Assembly: GCA_023389135.1 (NCBI GenBank)
Contig: JAEWEX010000249.1
Location: 1 to 7,942 of the forward strand
Direction of reading: 5' to 3'
Length of the DNA: 7,942 bases
DNA from: Pseudomonadota bacterium
GTDB lineage: Bacteria > Pseudomonadota > Alphaproteobacteria > Rhizobiales > Methylopilaceae
The notes under the pieces were generated by a model. The model did no database searches and was not told the origin of the DNA. It saw nothing but the letters and a program-made list of their open reading frames with translations. The translations under genes and the position numbers were made by a program. Positions 1 to 5,532 of the stretch are shown here, piece after piece. Each line of letters opens with the position of its first letter. Position 1 is the first letter of the stretch.

Positions 1-921
1 GCCCACCACCATGACCTGCAGCAGCCCGCCGCGCAGATGGCCGATCAGCGCCGACACGAAGTCCACGATCCGCGAGCCGATGTCGGCGCGGTCCATGATG
101 AAGCCGGCCAGGATGAAGAATGGCAGCGCCAACAGGATGAAGCCGCTGGAGCCGCGCTGGGCGTTCATGACCACCGCCATCATGTCCGCCGAGCCCATGG
201 CCATGACGCACATGATGCCGGTGGTGGCCAGGATGAACCCGATCGGGATGGCCAGCAGCAGCTGCAGCACGAACAGCGCCGCCATCAGGACATAGAGCCA
301 GGTCGGATTGGCGCCGAGCACGTCCCTGAACAGGAAGAACGCGGCCACCGAAACGCCGACGATCGCGGCCGAGATCGCCGTCGCCGCCAGCGGCAGCCGC
401 GTGAGCGCGACGCCGGCATGGGCGACGAACAGCACCGCGCCGACGGTGATCGGCAGCGTCATCCAGGCATAGCTGATGCCAAGCAGGATCGTGGTCTCCT
501 CGGCATTGGCCATGAGCAGCGGCACGGAGTACCAGGCGATGGGCAGCGAGATCGCGATCACCACCCACTCCGCGATGCCGGCCAGCACGTCCCGCATGGC
601 CGGCGAGACCCGCTCGATCAGGAAGGTGATGACGATGAAATGACCGCGGCTGTAGGACACTGCGCCGCCGAGGAAGGCGATGGTGATGAGGAACGGGTGC
701 GCGGTCTCTGCCACCCCCATCAGCGCCGACGAACTGGTGAAGCTGCGCACCATGGTGCTGGCGAAGATCAGCACCACCTGGGCGACCAGCGACAGGTTGA
801 GCACCACGATCGCCGCCTGGTCGATCAGGCGCAGCCAGCCCGGGATCTGCTGCGAGCGCACCCACTGCACGGGCGCGGCCGGCCCCTGCTCCGTCGCCTC
901 CAGGGCCGATGCCTCGGCCAT
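1..921 (-). CDS. Fused TRAP transporter membrane protein (DctQ-DctM), C-terminus cut by window edge
   Basis: Reading the minus strand from the ATG at 921 gives 307 uninterrupted codons to the window edge. Residues 1-30 are polar and cytoplasmic-looking. Residues 34-58, 76-92, 115-135 and 150-172 are hydrophobic and form a DctQ-like four-helix unit, with a small-subunit style FLGGAVSYSRGHF stretch at 83-95. A linker helix (about 182-200) leads into the start of a DctM domain (about 207 on), seen in PIG at 226-228, LLALPFFILAGFIMDRADIG at 263-282 and the LRGGL motif at 296-300. By family knowledge these proteins import carboxylates or sulfonates using a sodium gradient and a periplasmic binding protein. 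A full fusion runs over 600 residues, so roughly half is visible. No partner binding protein is visible; it may lie beyond position 1. The start is uncertain: no good Shine-Dalgarno precedes 921, while one precedes the leader ORF at 986. TRAP identity is secure; the substrate is not. Confidence 0.9.
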   Translation of the reverse strand, partial: MAEASALEATEQGPAAPVQWVRSQQIPGWLRLIDQAAIVVLNLSLVAQVVLIFASTMVRSFTSSSALMGVAETAHPFLITIAFLGGAVSYSRGHFIVITFLIERVSPAMRDVLAGIAEWVVIAISLPIAWYSVPLLMANAEETTILLGISYAWMTLPITVGAVLFVAHAGVALTRLPLAATAISAAIVGVSVAAFFLFRDVLGANPTWLYVLMAALFVLQLLLAIPIGFILATTGIMCVMAMGSADMMAVVMNAQRGSSGFILLALPFFILAGFIMDRADIGSRIVDFVSALIGHLRGGLLQVMVVG

Positions 922-986
922 CAGCGCCGCGCCCCGGCGGAAGCGGCGGGGCCGGGCTCGGCGCCGGATGCGGCCTTGGTCGGCAT
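921..986 (-). CDS. Possible 21-aa leader peptide coupled to the fused TRAP gene
   Basis: An ATG at 986 opens a 21-codon frame, MPTKAASGAEPGPAASAGARR, ending at TGA 923-921. That stop shares its A with the ATG of the fused TRAP gene (TGATG), the arrangement typical of termination-reinitiation coupling. The ATG at 986 has a good Shine-Dalgarno (GGGAGA, 998-993) 6 nt upstream, while the TRAP ATG has none. It could be a real leader that delivers ribosomes to the TRAP start. It could instead be the true N-terminus of the TRAP protein, separated from it by a frameshift or sequencing error. The peptide matches no family I know. Confidence 0.4.
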   Translation of the reverse strand: MPTKAASGAEPGPAASAGARR

Positions 987-992
987 CGGAGT

Positions 993-998
993 TCTCCC
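993..998 (-). promoter_or_regulatory. Ribosome binding site for the leader ORF
   Basis: GGGAGA on the minus strand, 6 nt before the ATG at 986. It is the only strong Shine-Dalgarno between the promoter (1062-1089) and the fused TRAP gene, so it bears on where translation of that mRNA begins. Confidence 0.55.
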
Positions 999-1053
999 GA
1001 AGGTGCCGGCGGCGGGGCGGCCTCGATGGGGCTCGCCAAACCCGGCGGATCGA

Positions 1054-1067
1054 TGTAATTGATTACA
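1054..1067. promoter_or_regulatory. LacI-family operator O1, perfect 14-bp palindrome
   Basis: TGTAAT-TG-ATTACA: two perfect 6-bp inverted half-sites around a 2-bp centre, an AT-rich island in very GC-rich DNA. The size fits LacI-family operators, and the repressor gene starts 138 bp away. Reading the minus strand, the first half-site doubles as the -10 box of the promoter for the fused TRAP gene, so a bound repressor would block RNA polymerase. The centre is TG/CA, not the CG typical of the family. A near-copy lies at 2465-2478. Confidence 0.82.
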
Positions 1068-1089
1068 CACAGGCTGTGAGCGAAGTCAA
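1062..1089 (-). promoter_or_regulatory. Promoter of the fused TRAP gene (minus strand)
   Basis: On the minus strand TTGACT (1089-1084) is a 5/6 match to the sigma-70 -35 box. A 16-nt spacer (1083-1068) is followed by TGTAAT (1067-1062), a 5/6 match to the -10 box. Transcription should begin near 1055 and run left into the leader ORF and fused TRAP gene. The -10 lies inside operator O1. The plus-strand promoter at 2443-2470 has the same hexamers and the same spacer length, which makes chance unlikely. Confidence 0.78.
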
Positions 1090-1096
1090 TCGCGTG

Positions 1097-1127
1097 GCCG
1101 GCGCACCCGGCCAGACCGGGCGCCGGC
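1097..1127. repeat. Strong inverted repeat (hairpin) between divergent promoter and repressor gene
   Basis: GCCGGCGC (1097-1104) pairs with GCGCCGGC (1120-1127), and CCGG (1107-1110) pairs with CCGG (1116-1119), leaving a 2-nt bulge and a 5-nt loop (CCAGA). That is a 12-bp, almost all-GC stem. No T-run follows on either strand, so it is not a standard intrinsic terminator. It lies just behind the -35 box of the minus-strand promoter and 78 bp before the repressor start, so it may sit in the repressor mRNA leader or act as a protein site. Its role is unknown. Confidence 0.5.
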
Positions 1128-1205
1128 AGGGCGGACGGCCCGCAATGTGGGCCGCTTGCCATGTGGGACGGCGGGCCTCTAACGTTTCGCGGGATTTGCG
1201 GTGCG

Positions 1206-2303
1206 ATGAGCGAAAAGCAGAAGCGATTGCAGAAGCGCCGGCGCAGCGCCATCCGCGCCGTGGACGTCGCGCGCCTCGCCGGCTGCTCGACCGCCACCGT
1301 CTCGCGGGTCCAGAACACGCCCGACCTGGTGTCCCCGGAGACCCGCGACCGCGTGCAGGCCGCGATCCGCCAGCTCAGCTACATGCCCAACAGCGCCGCG
1401 CGGGCGCTGCGCTCGGAGCGTTCGCGGATGATCGGCATCGTCATCCCGACGCTGAACCACGCGATCTACGCCAGCCTCGTGGACACCGCCCAGCGCCGCC
1501 TCGCCGACGAGGGCCACTCGCTGCTGGTGGCGACCTTCGAATACGACCTCGCCCGCGAGGTCGAGCAGACCTCGCTCTTGATCGAGCGCGGCACGGAAGG
1601 CCTGATCCTGGTCGGCGAACTGCACGATCCCGACCTCTACCGGATGCTGGACGCCACCGGCGTTCCCTACATCAACACCTACGTCTTCAAGCCCGACGGC
1701 CCGCATCCCTGCATCGGCATCGACAACCGCCAGGCCTCCTTCGACATCGCGGAGTTCCTCTACGGCCTCGGCCATCGCAGTTTCGGCGTGATCTCGGCGG
1801 CCACCGCCGACAACGACCGGGCCGCGACCAGGGTCGCGGGCATCCGCGACGCGCTGGCGGGCCACGGCATCGCACTGGATCCTGACGCCGTGGTGCAGCG
1901 TCCCTACAGCATCGCCAGCGGCCGCGAGGGGCTGCGCATCCTGCGCGGGCTCGATCCCGCGCCCACGGCAATCGTCTGCGGCAACGACGTGCTGGCGTTC
2001 GGCGCCCTGATCGAGTGCCGCGAGATGGGGCTGTCGCTGCCGGCGGACCTGTCCATCGTCGGCTTCGACAATCTCGACTTCACGCCGCACCTGTCGCCGC
2101 CCCTGACCACCATGGCGGTGCCCGCCAGCGAGATGGGCGCCGGCGCCGCGGGCTTCATCCTGGATTCGCTCAGGGGGCGGCCGACCCCGCACAAGATCAG
2201 GCTGGAGCCGAGCCTGATCGCGCGCCGCTCCACCGGCCTTGCCCCGCAGGCGCCCGCCCCCGCGGCCGCGCGCGCCGGCAAGCCTCCGGCAATCCCGGCC
2301 TGA
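1206..2303 (+). CDS. LacI-family transcriptional repressor
   Basis: A 365-residue protein with the usual LacI layout. The helix-turn-helix is at about residues 16-40, with VARLAGCSTATVSRV at 21-35. The hinge region AARALRS (64-70) carries the conserved leucine (L68) that family members insert into the operator. A periplasmic-binding-protein-like ligand domain begins near 74 (RMIGIVIPTLNH) and includes CGNDVLAFGAL and the late LSIVGFDNLDF motif. The tail after about 340 is rich in Ala and Pro. I chose the ATG at 1206 over an in-frame ATG at 1161 because it gives a normal short arm before the HTH; the Shine-Dalgarno is weak, common for regulators. The gene lies between two matching operators (1054-1067 and 2465-2478), so it probably represses both TRAP units and is released by the substrate or an intermediate. 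The effector cannot be named from sequence. Autoregulation is possible but no clear plus-strand promoter for this gene was seen. Confidence 0.93.
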   Translation: MSEKQKRLQKRRRSAIRAVDVARLAGCSTATVSRVQNTPDLVSPETRDRVQAAIRQLSYMPNSAARALRSERSRMIGIVIPTLNHAIYASLVDTAQRRLADEGHSLLVATFEYDLAREVEQTSLLIERGTEGLILVGELHDPDLYRMLDATGVPYINTYVFKPDGPHPCIGIDNRQASFDIAEFLYGLGHRSFGVISAATADNDRAATRVAGIRDALAGHGIALDPDAVVQRPYSIASGREGLRILRGLDPAPTAIVCGNDVLAFGALIECREMGLSLPADLSIVGFDNLDFTPHLSPPLTTMAVPASEMGAGAAGFILDSLRGRPTPHKIRLEPSLIARRSTGLAPQAPAPAAARAGKPPAIPA

Positions 2304-2318
2304 TCCGGCCGTCCTTCC

Positions 2319-2332
2319 TGTAATCGTTTCCT
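2319..2332. promoter_or_regulatory. Possible weak auxiliary half-operator
   Basis: TGTAATCG at 2319-2326 repeats the conserved half-site of the two operators, with the CG centre usual for LacI-family sites. The opposite half (TTTCCT) matches only 3 of 6 bases. It lies 15 bp after the repressor stop and 146 bp before operator O2, so it could be a weak extra site for looping. One hexamer match may be chance. Confidence 0.25.
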
Positions 2333-2363
2333 GACCTGGACGGGTCGGCGGCGGCCCGCGTCG

Positions 2364-2384
2364 GCTGCACGCATCGATTGCAGC
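2364..2384. repeat. Inverted repeat in the repressor-TRAP intergenic region
   Basis: GCTGCA (2364-2369) and TGCAGC (2379-2384) form a perfect 6-bp inverted repeat around a 9-nt spacer that contains ATCGAT. It lies about 59 bp upstream of the -35 box at 2443, where an activator could bind. No T-run follows, so it is a poor terminator. It may be a second regulator's site or nothing. Confidence 0.25.
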
Positions 2385-2442
2385 TACGACTCCGCGACCG
2401 GCATTGCTTGAAATCCAGAGCCCCGCCAACCGGTCCCGTAGA

Positions 2443-2470
2443 TTGACTCGCTCTCTGCAATTTATGTAAT
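2443..2470 (+). promoter_or_regulatory. Promoter of the TRAP-hydrolase operon
   Basis: TTGACT (2443-2448), a 16-nt spacer (2449-2464) and TGTAAT (2465-2470) match the sigma-70 -35 and -10 boxes at 5/6 each. Transcription should start near 2477, leaving a leader of about 50 nt before the small permease. Hexamers and spacing equal those of the minus-strand promoter at 1062-1089, and the context around the -35 is also alike (GATTGACT, then a CGCTC stretch). The -10 is the left half of operator O2. Confidence 0.8.
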
Positions 2471-2478
2471 CCATTACT
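2465..2478. promoter_or_regulatory. LacI-family operator O2
   Basis: TGTAAT-CC-ATTACT: a 14-bp inverted repeat with one mismatch in the outer base of the right half. It shares ATGTAAT-NN-ATTAC with operator O1 at 1054-1067. It covers the -10 box and the start region of the operon promoter, so binding would block initiation. The imperfect right half suggests weaker binding than at O1. The centre is CC rather than CG. Confidence 0.78.
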
Positions 2479-2526
2479 ATCCGCCGGTCATTTCGGGCCG
2501 GGCGGGCCGGTTGATCGGGTGGACCC

Positions 2527-3075
2527 GTGTCAGATCCTCTTGCAGAAATCGACGAGACCGCGCGGCTGGAAGGCCAGCGCCGCGGCCTTCCCGCGCCGTG
2601 GCGGCAGGCCGACCGGGTGCTGGTGCGCGCCACGGAGATGGCGGTGTGCGCCGTGGGCGTCGCCTTCGTGGCGATGATCACGCTGGAGGTCGTCTCCCGC
2701 TATCTGTTCGACTTCTCGATCGCCGTGGTGAATGCCGGCGCCCGCATGCTGCTGGTGTGGTTCTTCCTGCTGGGGGCGGGGCTCGCGCTGCGTCGCGGCG
2801 CCCATGTCGGCTTCGAGCTGCTGCTGCAGTCTCTGTCCGGGACCGGCCGTCGGGCCGTCTCGCAGGCGAGCCGCGCCGTGTCGCTCGCCTTCTTCGCGCT
2901 GATGCTGTGGAGCGGCGTGGTCGCCACCATGGCGGCCATCGCGCAGACCGACCCCGGCCTCGGCATCAGCGTCGCCTGGGGCGTCGCGGCGATCCCGGCC
3001 GGGTTCGCGCTGCTGGTCTACCACCTTGCGGTCCTGGCCTGGGCGGACCGCGCCGGCGCGGGCGCCGCACGGTGA
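2527..3075 (+). CDS. TRAP transporter small permease subunit (DctQ family)
   Basis: 182 residues from a GTG start, with a purine-rich GGTGGA (2518-2523) only 3 nt upstream, so the start is likely but not certain. After a polar N-terminus of about 36 residues come four hydrophobic segments: about 38-56 (ending in the SRYLF motif), 66-84 (VWFFLLGAGLALRRGAHVGF, the DctQ core), 105-128 and 141-166. DctQ subunits pair with DctM in the inner membrane to form the TRAP translocation complex. The stop overlaps the next gene's start by 4 nt (GTGA), so the two permease genes are translationally coupled. It is the first gene of the operon driven from 2443-2470. Its substrate is shared with the downstream subunits and is unproven. 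Confidence 0.9.
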   Translation: MSDPLAEIDETARLEGQRRGLPAPWRQADRVLVRATEMAVCAVGVAFVAMITLEVVSRYLFDFSIAVVNAGARMLLVWFFLLGAGLALRRGAHVGFELLLQSLSGTGRRAVSQASRAVSLAFFALMLWSGVVATMAAIAQTDPGLGISVAWGVAAIPAGFALLVYHLAVLAWADRAGAGAAR

Positions 3076-4355
3076 TCGCCTTCATCGCCGTCGTGGTGTT
3101 CGGCACGCTCATGATCGGCGTGCCCGTCGCCTTCGGCATGGGCCTGGCCGCCGCCGCCTGGATCATGCTGGTGGAGGGCATCGAGCCCGGCATCGTCGCC
3201 CGCCGCATCTACTTCGCCATGGATTCCTTCCCGCTGCTGGCGATCCCGCTGTTCATCATGATGGGCTTCCTGGCGGACCGGGCGGGCCTGCTGCCCGACA
3301 TGGTGCGCTGGCTCCAGCTCCTGCTCGGCCGCGTGCGCGGCGGCATGGCCTACATCAACATCGCGGGCTCAATGCTGTTTGCGGGCGTCAGCGGCACGGC
3401 GGTGTCGGATCTCGCCAGCCTCGGCCGCATCGAGATCCAGATGATGACGCGGGCGGGCTATCCGCTCGCCTTCTCCGCCGCGCTGACGGCAGCGAGCTCC
3501 ATCGTCGGCCCCATCATCCCGCCGAGCGTGGCCATGATCGTCTATGCGCTCGCGGCCGGGAACGTGTCCATCGGCGGCCTGTTCATGGCCGGCGCGGTGC
3601 CGGGCGTGCTGCTCGGTCTCGGCATGGCCGCGGTGGTGTGGCACCGCACCCGGGGCACCGATTACGGCCTCACCGGCGAGCGGCCCCGGCCCATGGAGAT
3701 CCTGCGGCAGACGCTGCGCGTCGCGCCGCTGGTGCTGCTGCCGGCGGTCATCGTGGGCGGCATCGTCTCCGGCATCTTCACGGTCACCGAATCCGCCGCC
3801 ATCGGCGTCAGCTACACCCTCCTCGTCGGCTTCTTCTGGACCCGCAAGCTGACGCTGAAGGACATCTTCGACGCCACCGTCTACGGCGCCGTCATCAGTT
3901 CCGTCGTCGGCCTGCTGATGGGCGCCGGCGCGATCCTCGCCTGGCTCCTGACCCTCAACCGCGTCACCCACGCCCTTGCCGAGTCCGTCGTCGCCGTCAG
4001 CGGCGATCCCACCGTGTTCCTGGCGCTGGTCGCGACCGCGCTGTTCTTCGTCGGCATGTTCATGGACGCGGTGCCCATCATCATCGCGCTCGCGCCGCTG
4101 CTGGCGCCCATCGCGCGGCTCTACGGCATCGACGACCTGCAGTTCGGGATGGTGTTCATCCTCAGCTCCATGATCGGGCTGGTCACTCCGCCGGTCGGCA
4201 TCATCCTGTTCATGACCTCGGGCATCAGCGGCGTGCCGCCGGAGCGGCTGTCGGTGGCGCTGATCCCCTTCGTCGCCTGCATGATCGGCGTCGTCGCGCT
4301 GATCGTCCTGGTCCCCGGCCTCACCCTCTGGCTGCCGAGGCTGCTCGGCTTCTGA
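3072..4355 (+). CDS. TRAP transporter large permease subunit (DctM family)
   Basis: 427 residues from the GTG at 3072, the usual DctM length. Family signatures run in order: FPLLAIPLFIMMGFLADRAG near residues 52-71, RVRGGMAYINIAGSMLFAG with SGTAVSD near 90-110, SSIVGPIIPPSVAMIVYALA near 140-160, MDAVPIIIALAPLLAPIA in the C-terminal half, and GLVTPPVGIILFMTSGISG near 370-390. DctM is the transport subunit that moves substrate inward with sodium. The same frame stays open upstream to 2511 inside the small-permease gene, but nothing before 3072 looks like DctM; the GTGA overlap and protein start VIAFIAVVVFGTLMIGVPVA support 3072. Unlike the transporter at the left edge, this one is not fused to its small subunit. 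Confidence 0.95.
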   Translation: MIAFIAVVVFGTLMIGVPVAFGMGLAAAAWIMLVEGIEPGIVARRIYFAMDSFPLLAIPLFIMMGFLADRAGLLPDMVRWLQLLLGRVRGGMAYINIAGSMLFAGVSGTAVSDLASLGRIEIQMMTRAGYPLAFSAALTAASSIVGPIIPPSVAMIVYALAAGNVSIGGLFMAGAVPGVLLGLGMAAVVWHRTRGTDYGLTGERPRPMEILRQTLRVAPLVLLPAVIVGGIVSGIFTVTESAAIGVSYTLLVGFFWTRKLTLKDIFDATVYGAVISSVVGLLMGAGAILAWLLTLNRVTHALAESVVAVSGDPTVFLALVATALFFVGMFMDAVPIIIALAPLLAPIARLYGIDDLQFGMVFILSSMIGLVTPPVGIILFMTSGISGVPPERLSVALIPFVACMIGVVALIVLVPGLTLWLPRLLGF

Positions 4356-4393
4356 CCGGGGGCCACCCGCCAAACACCGTCAAGCATCCGTCC

Positions 4394-4400
4394 AGGGAGG
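4394..4400 (+). promoter_or_regulatory. Strong ribosome binding site of the TRAP binding-protein gene
   Basis: AGGGAGG with a 7-nt spacer to the ATG at 4408. It is the best Shine-Dalgarno in the window and fits the need to make the binding protein in excess over the membrane subunits. Confidence 0.8.
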
Positions 4401-4407
4401 ACACACA

Positions 4408-5451
4408 ATGGAGACGCCAGTGCACACCGCATCCCGGCCCGGCCTCGGCCGCCGCCAGTTCCTGAAGGTCGCGGCGGCGGGCGCCGCCGGCGCCGCGACG
4501 CTCGGCCTCGGCATGCCGGCGCTTGCCCAGGCGCCGCGCACCATCCGCTTCGGCAGCCCGCAGCCCGCGGCCTCGCTCTATAACAAGGCGATCGTGATGT
4601 TCGCCGACGAGGCGGCGAAGCTGTCCGGCGGCAAGATCAAGGTCGAGGTGTTCCCGGGCTCGGAGCTCGGCGGCGTCGCCGAGATGCTGTCCTCGGTCCA
4701 GGCCGGCGCGCTGGGCATGACCATCGCCGTCCCGGCCTGGTACTCCAACTACATCAAGCCCATGGACCTGTTCACGCTGCCCTATCTGGTCTCCTCGCCG
4801 GAGCGGCTCAAGGCCGGGCTCGACGGCGACATCGGCCGCCAGGTGGCGGCGCTGAGCGGGCCGGCCGGCTTCCACATCGCCGGTTCCTTCCTCATGGGCG
4901 GCCGCCACATCGTCAACAAGGTGCGCGCCATCCGCTCGCCCGCCGACGTCGCCGGGCTGAAGCTGCGCGTCATCAACAGCCAGGTCTATCTCCAGGCGTT
5001 CCGCGCGCTGGGCGCCAACCCGGTGGCGCTGGACCCGGCCGAGCTCTACCTGGCGCTGCAGCAGGGCGTGGTCGACGGCTTCGCCTACCCGCTGCCCGAC
5101 ATCCTCGACGCCAAGCTGAACGAGGTCGCCGGCCACGTCACGCTGGATTCCCACGTCACCGACTTCTTCGTCGCCTCCATGAACAAGGCCCTGTGGGACG
5201 GCATGTCGCCGGAGGAGCAGGGCATCGTCACCCAGGCCATGAAGACCGCGGCGGACTGGCAGTGGGGCGAGCAGCCCCGCGTGATCGAGCAGGCGCTGTC
5301 GAAGCTGCGGAGCGTGGTGGAGGTGACCGACCTGTCGCCCGAGGAGCGCCAGCAGTTCGTGGAGGCCACGCGGCCGATCTACAAGAACTTCGAGGACAGC
5401 ATCGGGGCCGACCTGCTCGCCTCCGCCATGAAGGAGCTGGGCGGGGCCTGA
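4408..5451 (+). CDS. TRAP transporter substrate-binding protein (DctP family), Tat-type signal
   Basis: 347 residues. The N-terminus carries a twin-arginine signal, GRRQFLKVAA at residues 14-23, then an Ala/Gly-rich hydrophobic stretch and probable cleavage near 40-42 (ALAQA), so it should be exported folded to the periplasm. The mature part is DctP-like: FADEAAKLSGGKIKVEVFPG early, MGGRHIVNKVRAI in the middle, and GLKLRV followed by LGANPVALDPAELYLALQQG. R187 in GLKLRV sits where the family's near-universal arginine contacts the acidic group of the ligand, a carboxylate in most members and plausibly a sulfonate here. It follows the large permease by 52 nt, giving the order small permease, large permease, binding protein. 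The downstream xsc suggests a sulfonate ligand, by context only. Family assignment is firm. Confidence 0.94.
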   Translation: METPVHTASRPGLGRRQFLKVAAAGAAGAATLGLGMPALAQAPRTIRFGSPQPAASLYNKAIVMFADEAAKLSGGKIKVEVFPGSELGGVAEMLSSVQAGALGMTIAVPAWYSNYIKPMDLFTLPYLVSSPERLKAGLDGDIGRQVAALSGPAGFHIAGSFLMGGRHIVNKVRAIRSPADVAGLKLRVINSQVYLQAFRALGANPVALDPAELYLALQQGVVDGFAYPLPDILDAKLNEVAGHVTLDSHVTDFFVASMNKALWDGMSPEEQGIVTQAMKTAADWQWGEQPRVIEQALSKLRSVVEVTDLSPEERQQFVEATRPIYKNFEDSIGADLLASAMKELGGA

Positions 5452-5475
5452 TCCCGCTCTCTAGCCTCACCCCGC

Positions 5476-5498
5476 GCCGGGCGGGCGGCCCGCCCGGC
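5476..5498. repeat. Perfect 11-bp GC-only inverted repeat after the binding-protein gene
   Basis: GCCGGGCGGGC (5476-5486) and its exact complement (5488-5498) surround a single G; in RNA the loop would open to at least 3 nt. It lies in the 81-nt gap between the binding-protein gene and the hydrolase. No U-run follows, so it looks like an intercistronic stem-loop that could protect the upstream mRNA or partly stop transcription. Either would lower hydrolase expression relative to the binding protein. Confidence 0.55.
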
Positions 5499-5532
5499 GA
5501 CCACGGCAACGACACTACAGGACGCAAACCGC

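Noticed and set aside
37..1062. Long plus-strand open frame opposite the fused TRAP gene (341 codons)
   Set aside because: The product is rich in His, Arg, Asp and Gln with no fold-like pattern, as expected from the antisense of GC-rich membrane-protein codons. The minus strand here encodes a clear DctQ-DctM protein.
1161..1205. Earlier in-frame ATG for the LacI repressor
   Set aside because: The extra 15 residues do not resemble a LacI N-terminal arm and there is no better ribosome binding site. 1206 gives the more normal length.
2292..2311. Possible terminator after the repressor gene
   Set aside because: Only short self-complementary GGCC blocks are present, with no long stem and no T-run.
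2516..2527. CGGGT-GG-ACCCG inverted repeat over the small-permease ribosome binding site
   Set aside because: A 5-bp stem with a 2-nt loop cannot form a stable hairpin, so it is probably coincidence.
1179..2681. 500-codon minus-strand open frame across the repressor gene
   Set aside because: It runs opposite a clear LacI protein, crosses the regulatory region 2304-2526 and has Arg/Gly/Ala-rich shadow composition.
2511..3071. Upstream extension of the large permease frame from a TTG at 2511
   Set aside because: This part overlaps the whole small-permease gene in another frame and is Arg-rich shadow sequence. DctM similarity begins at the GTG at 3072.
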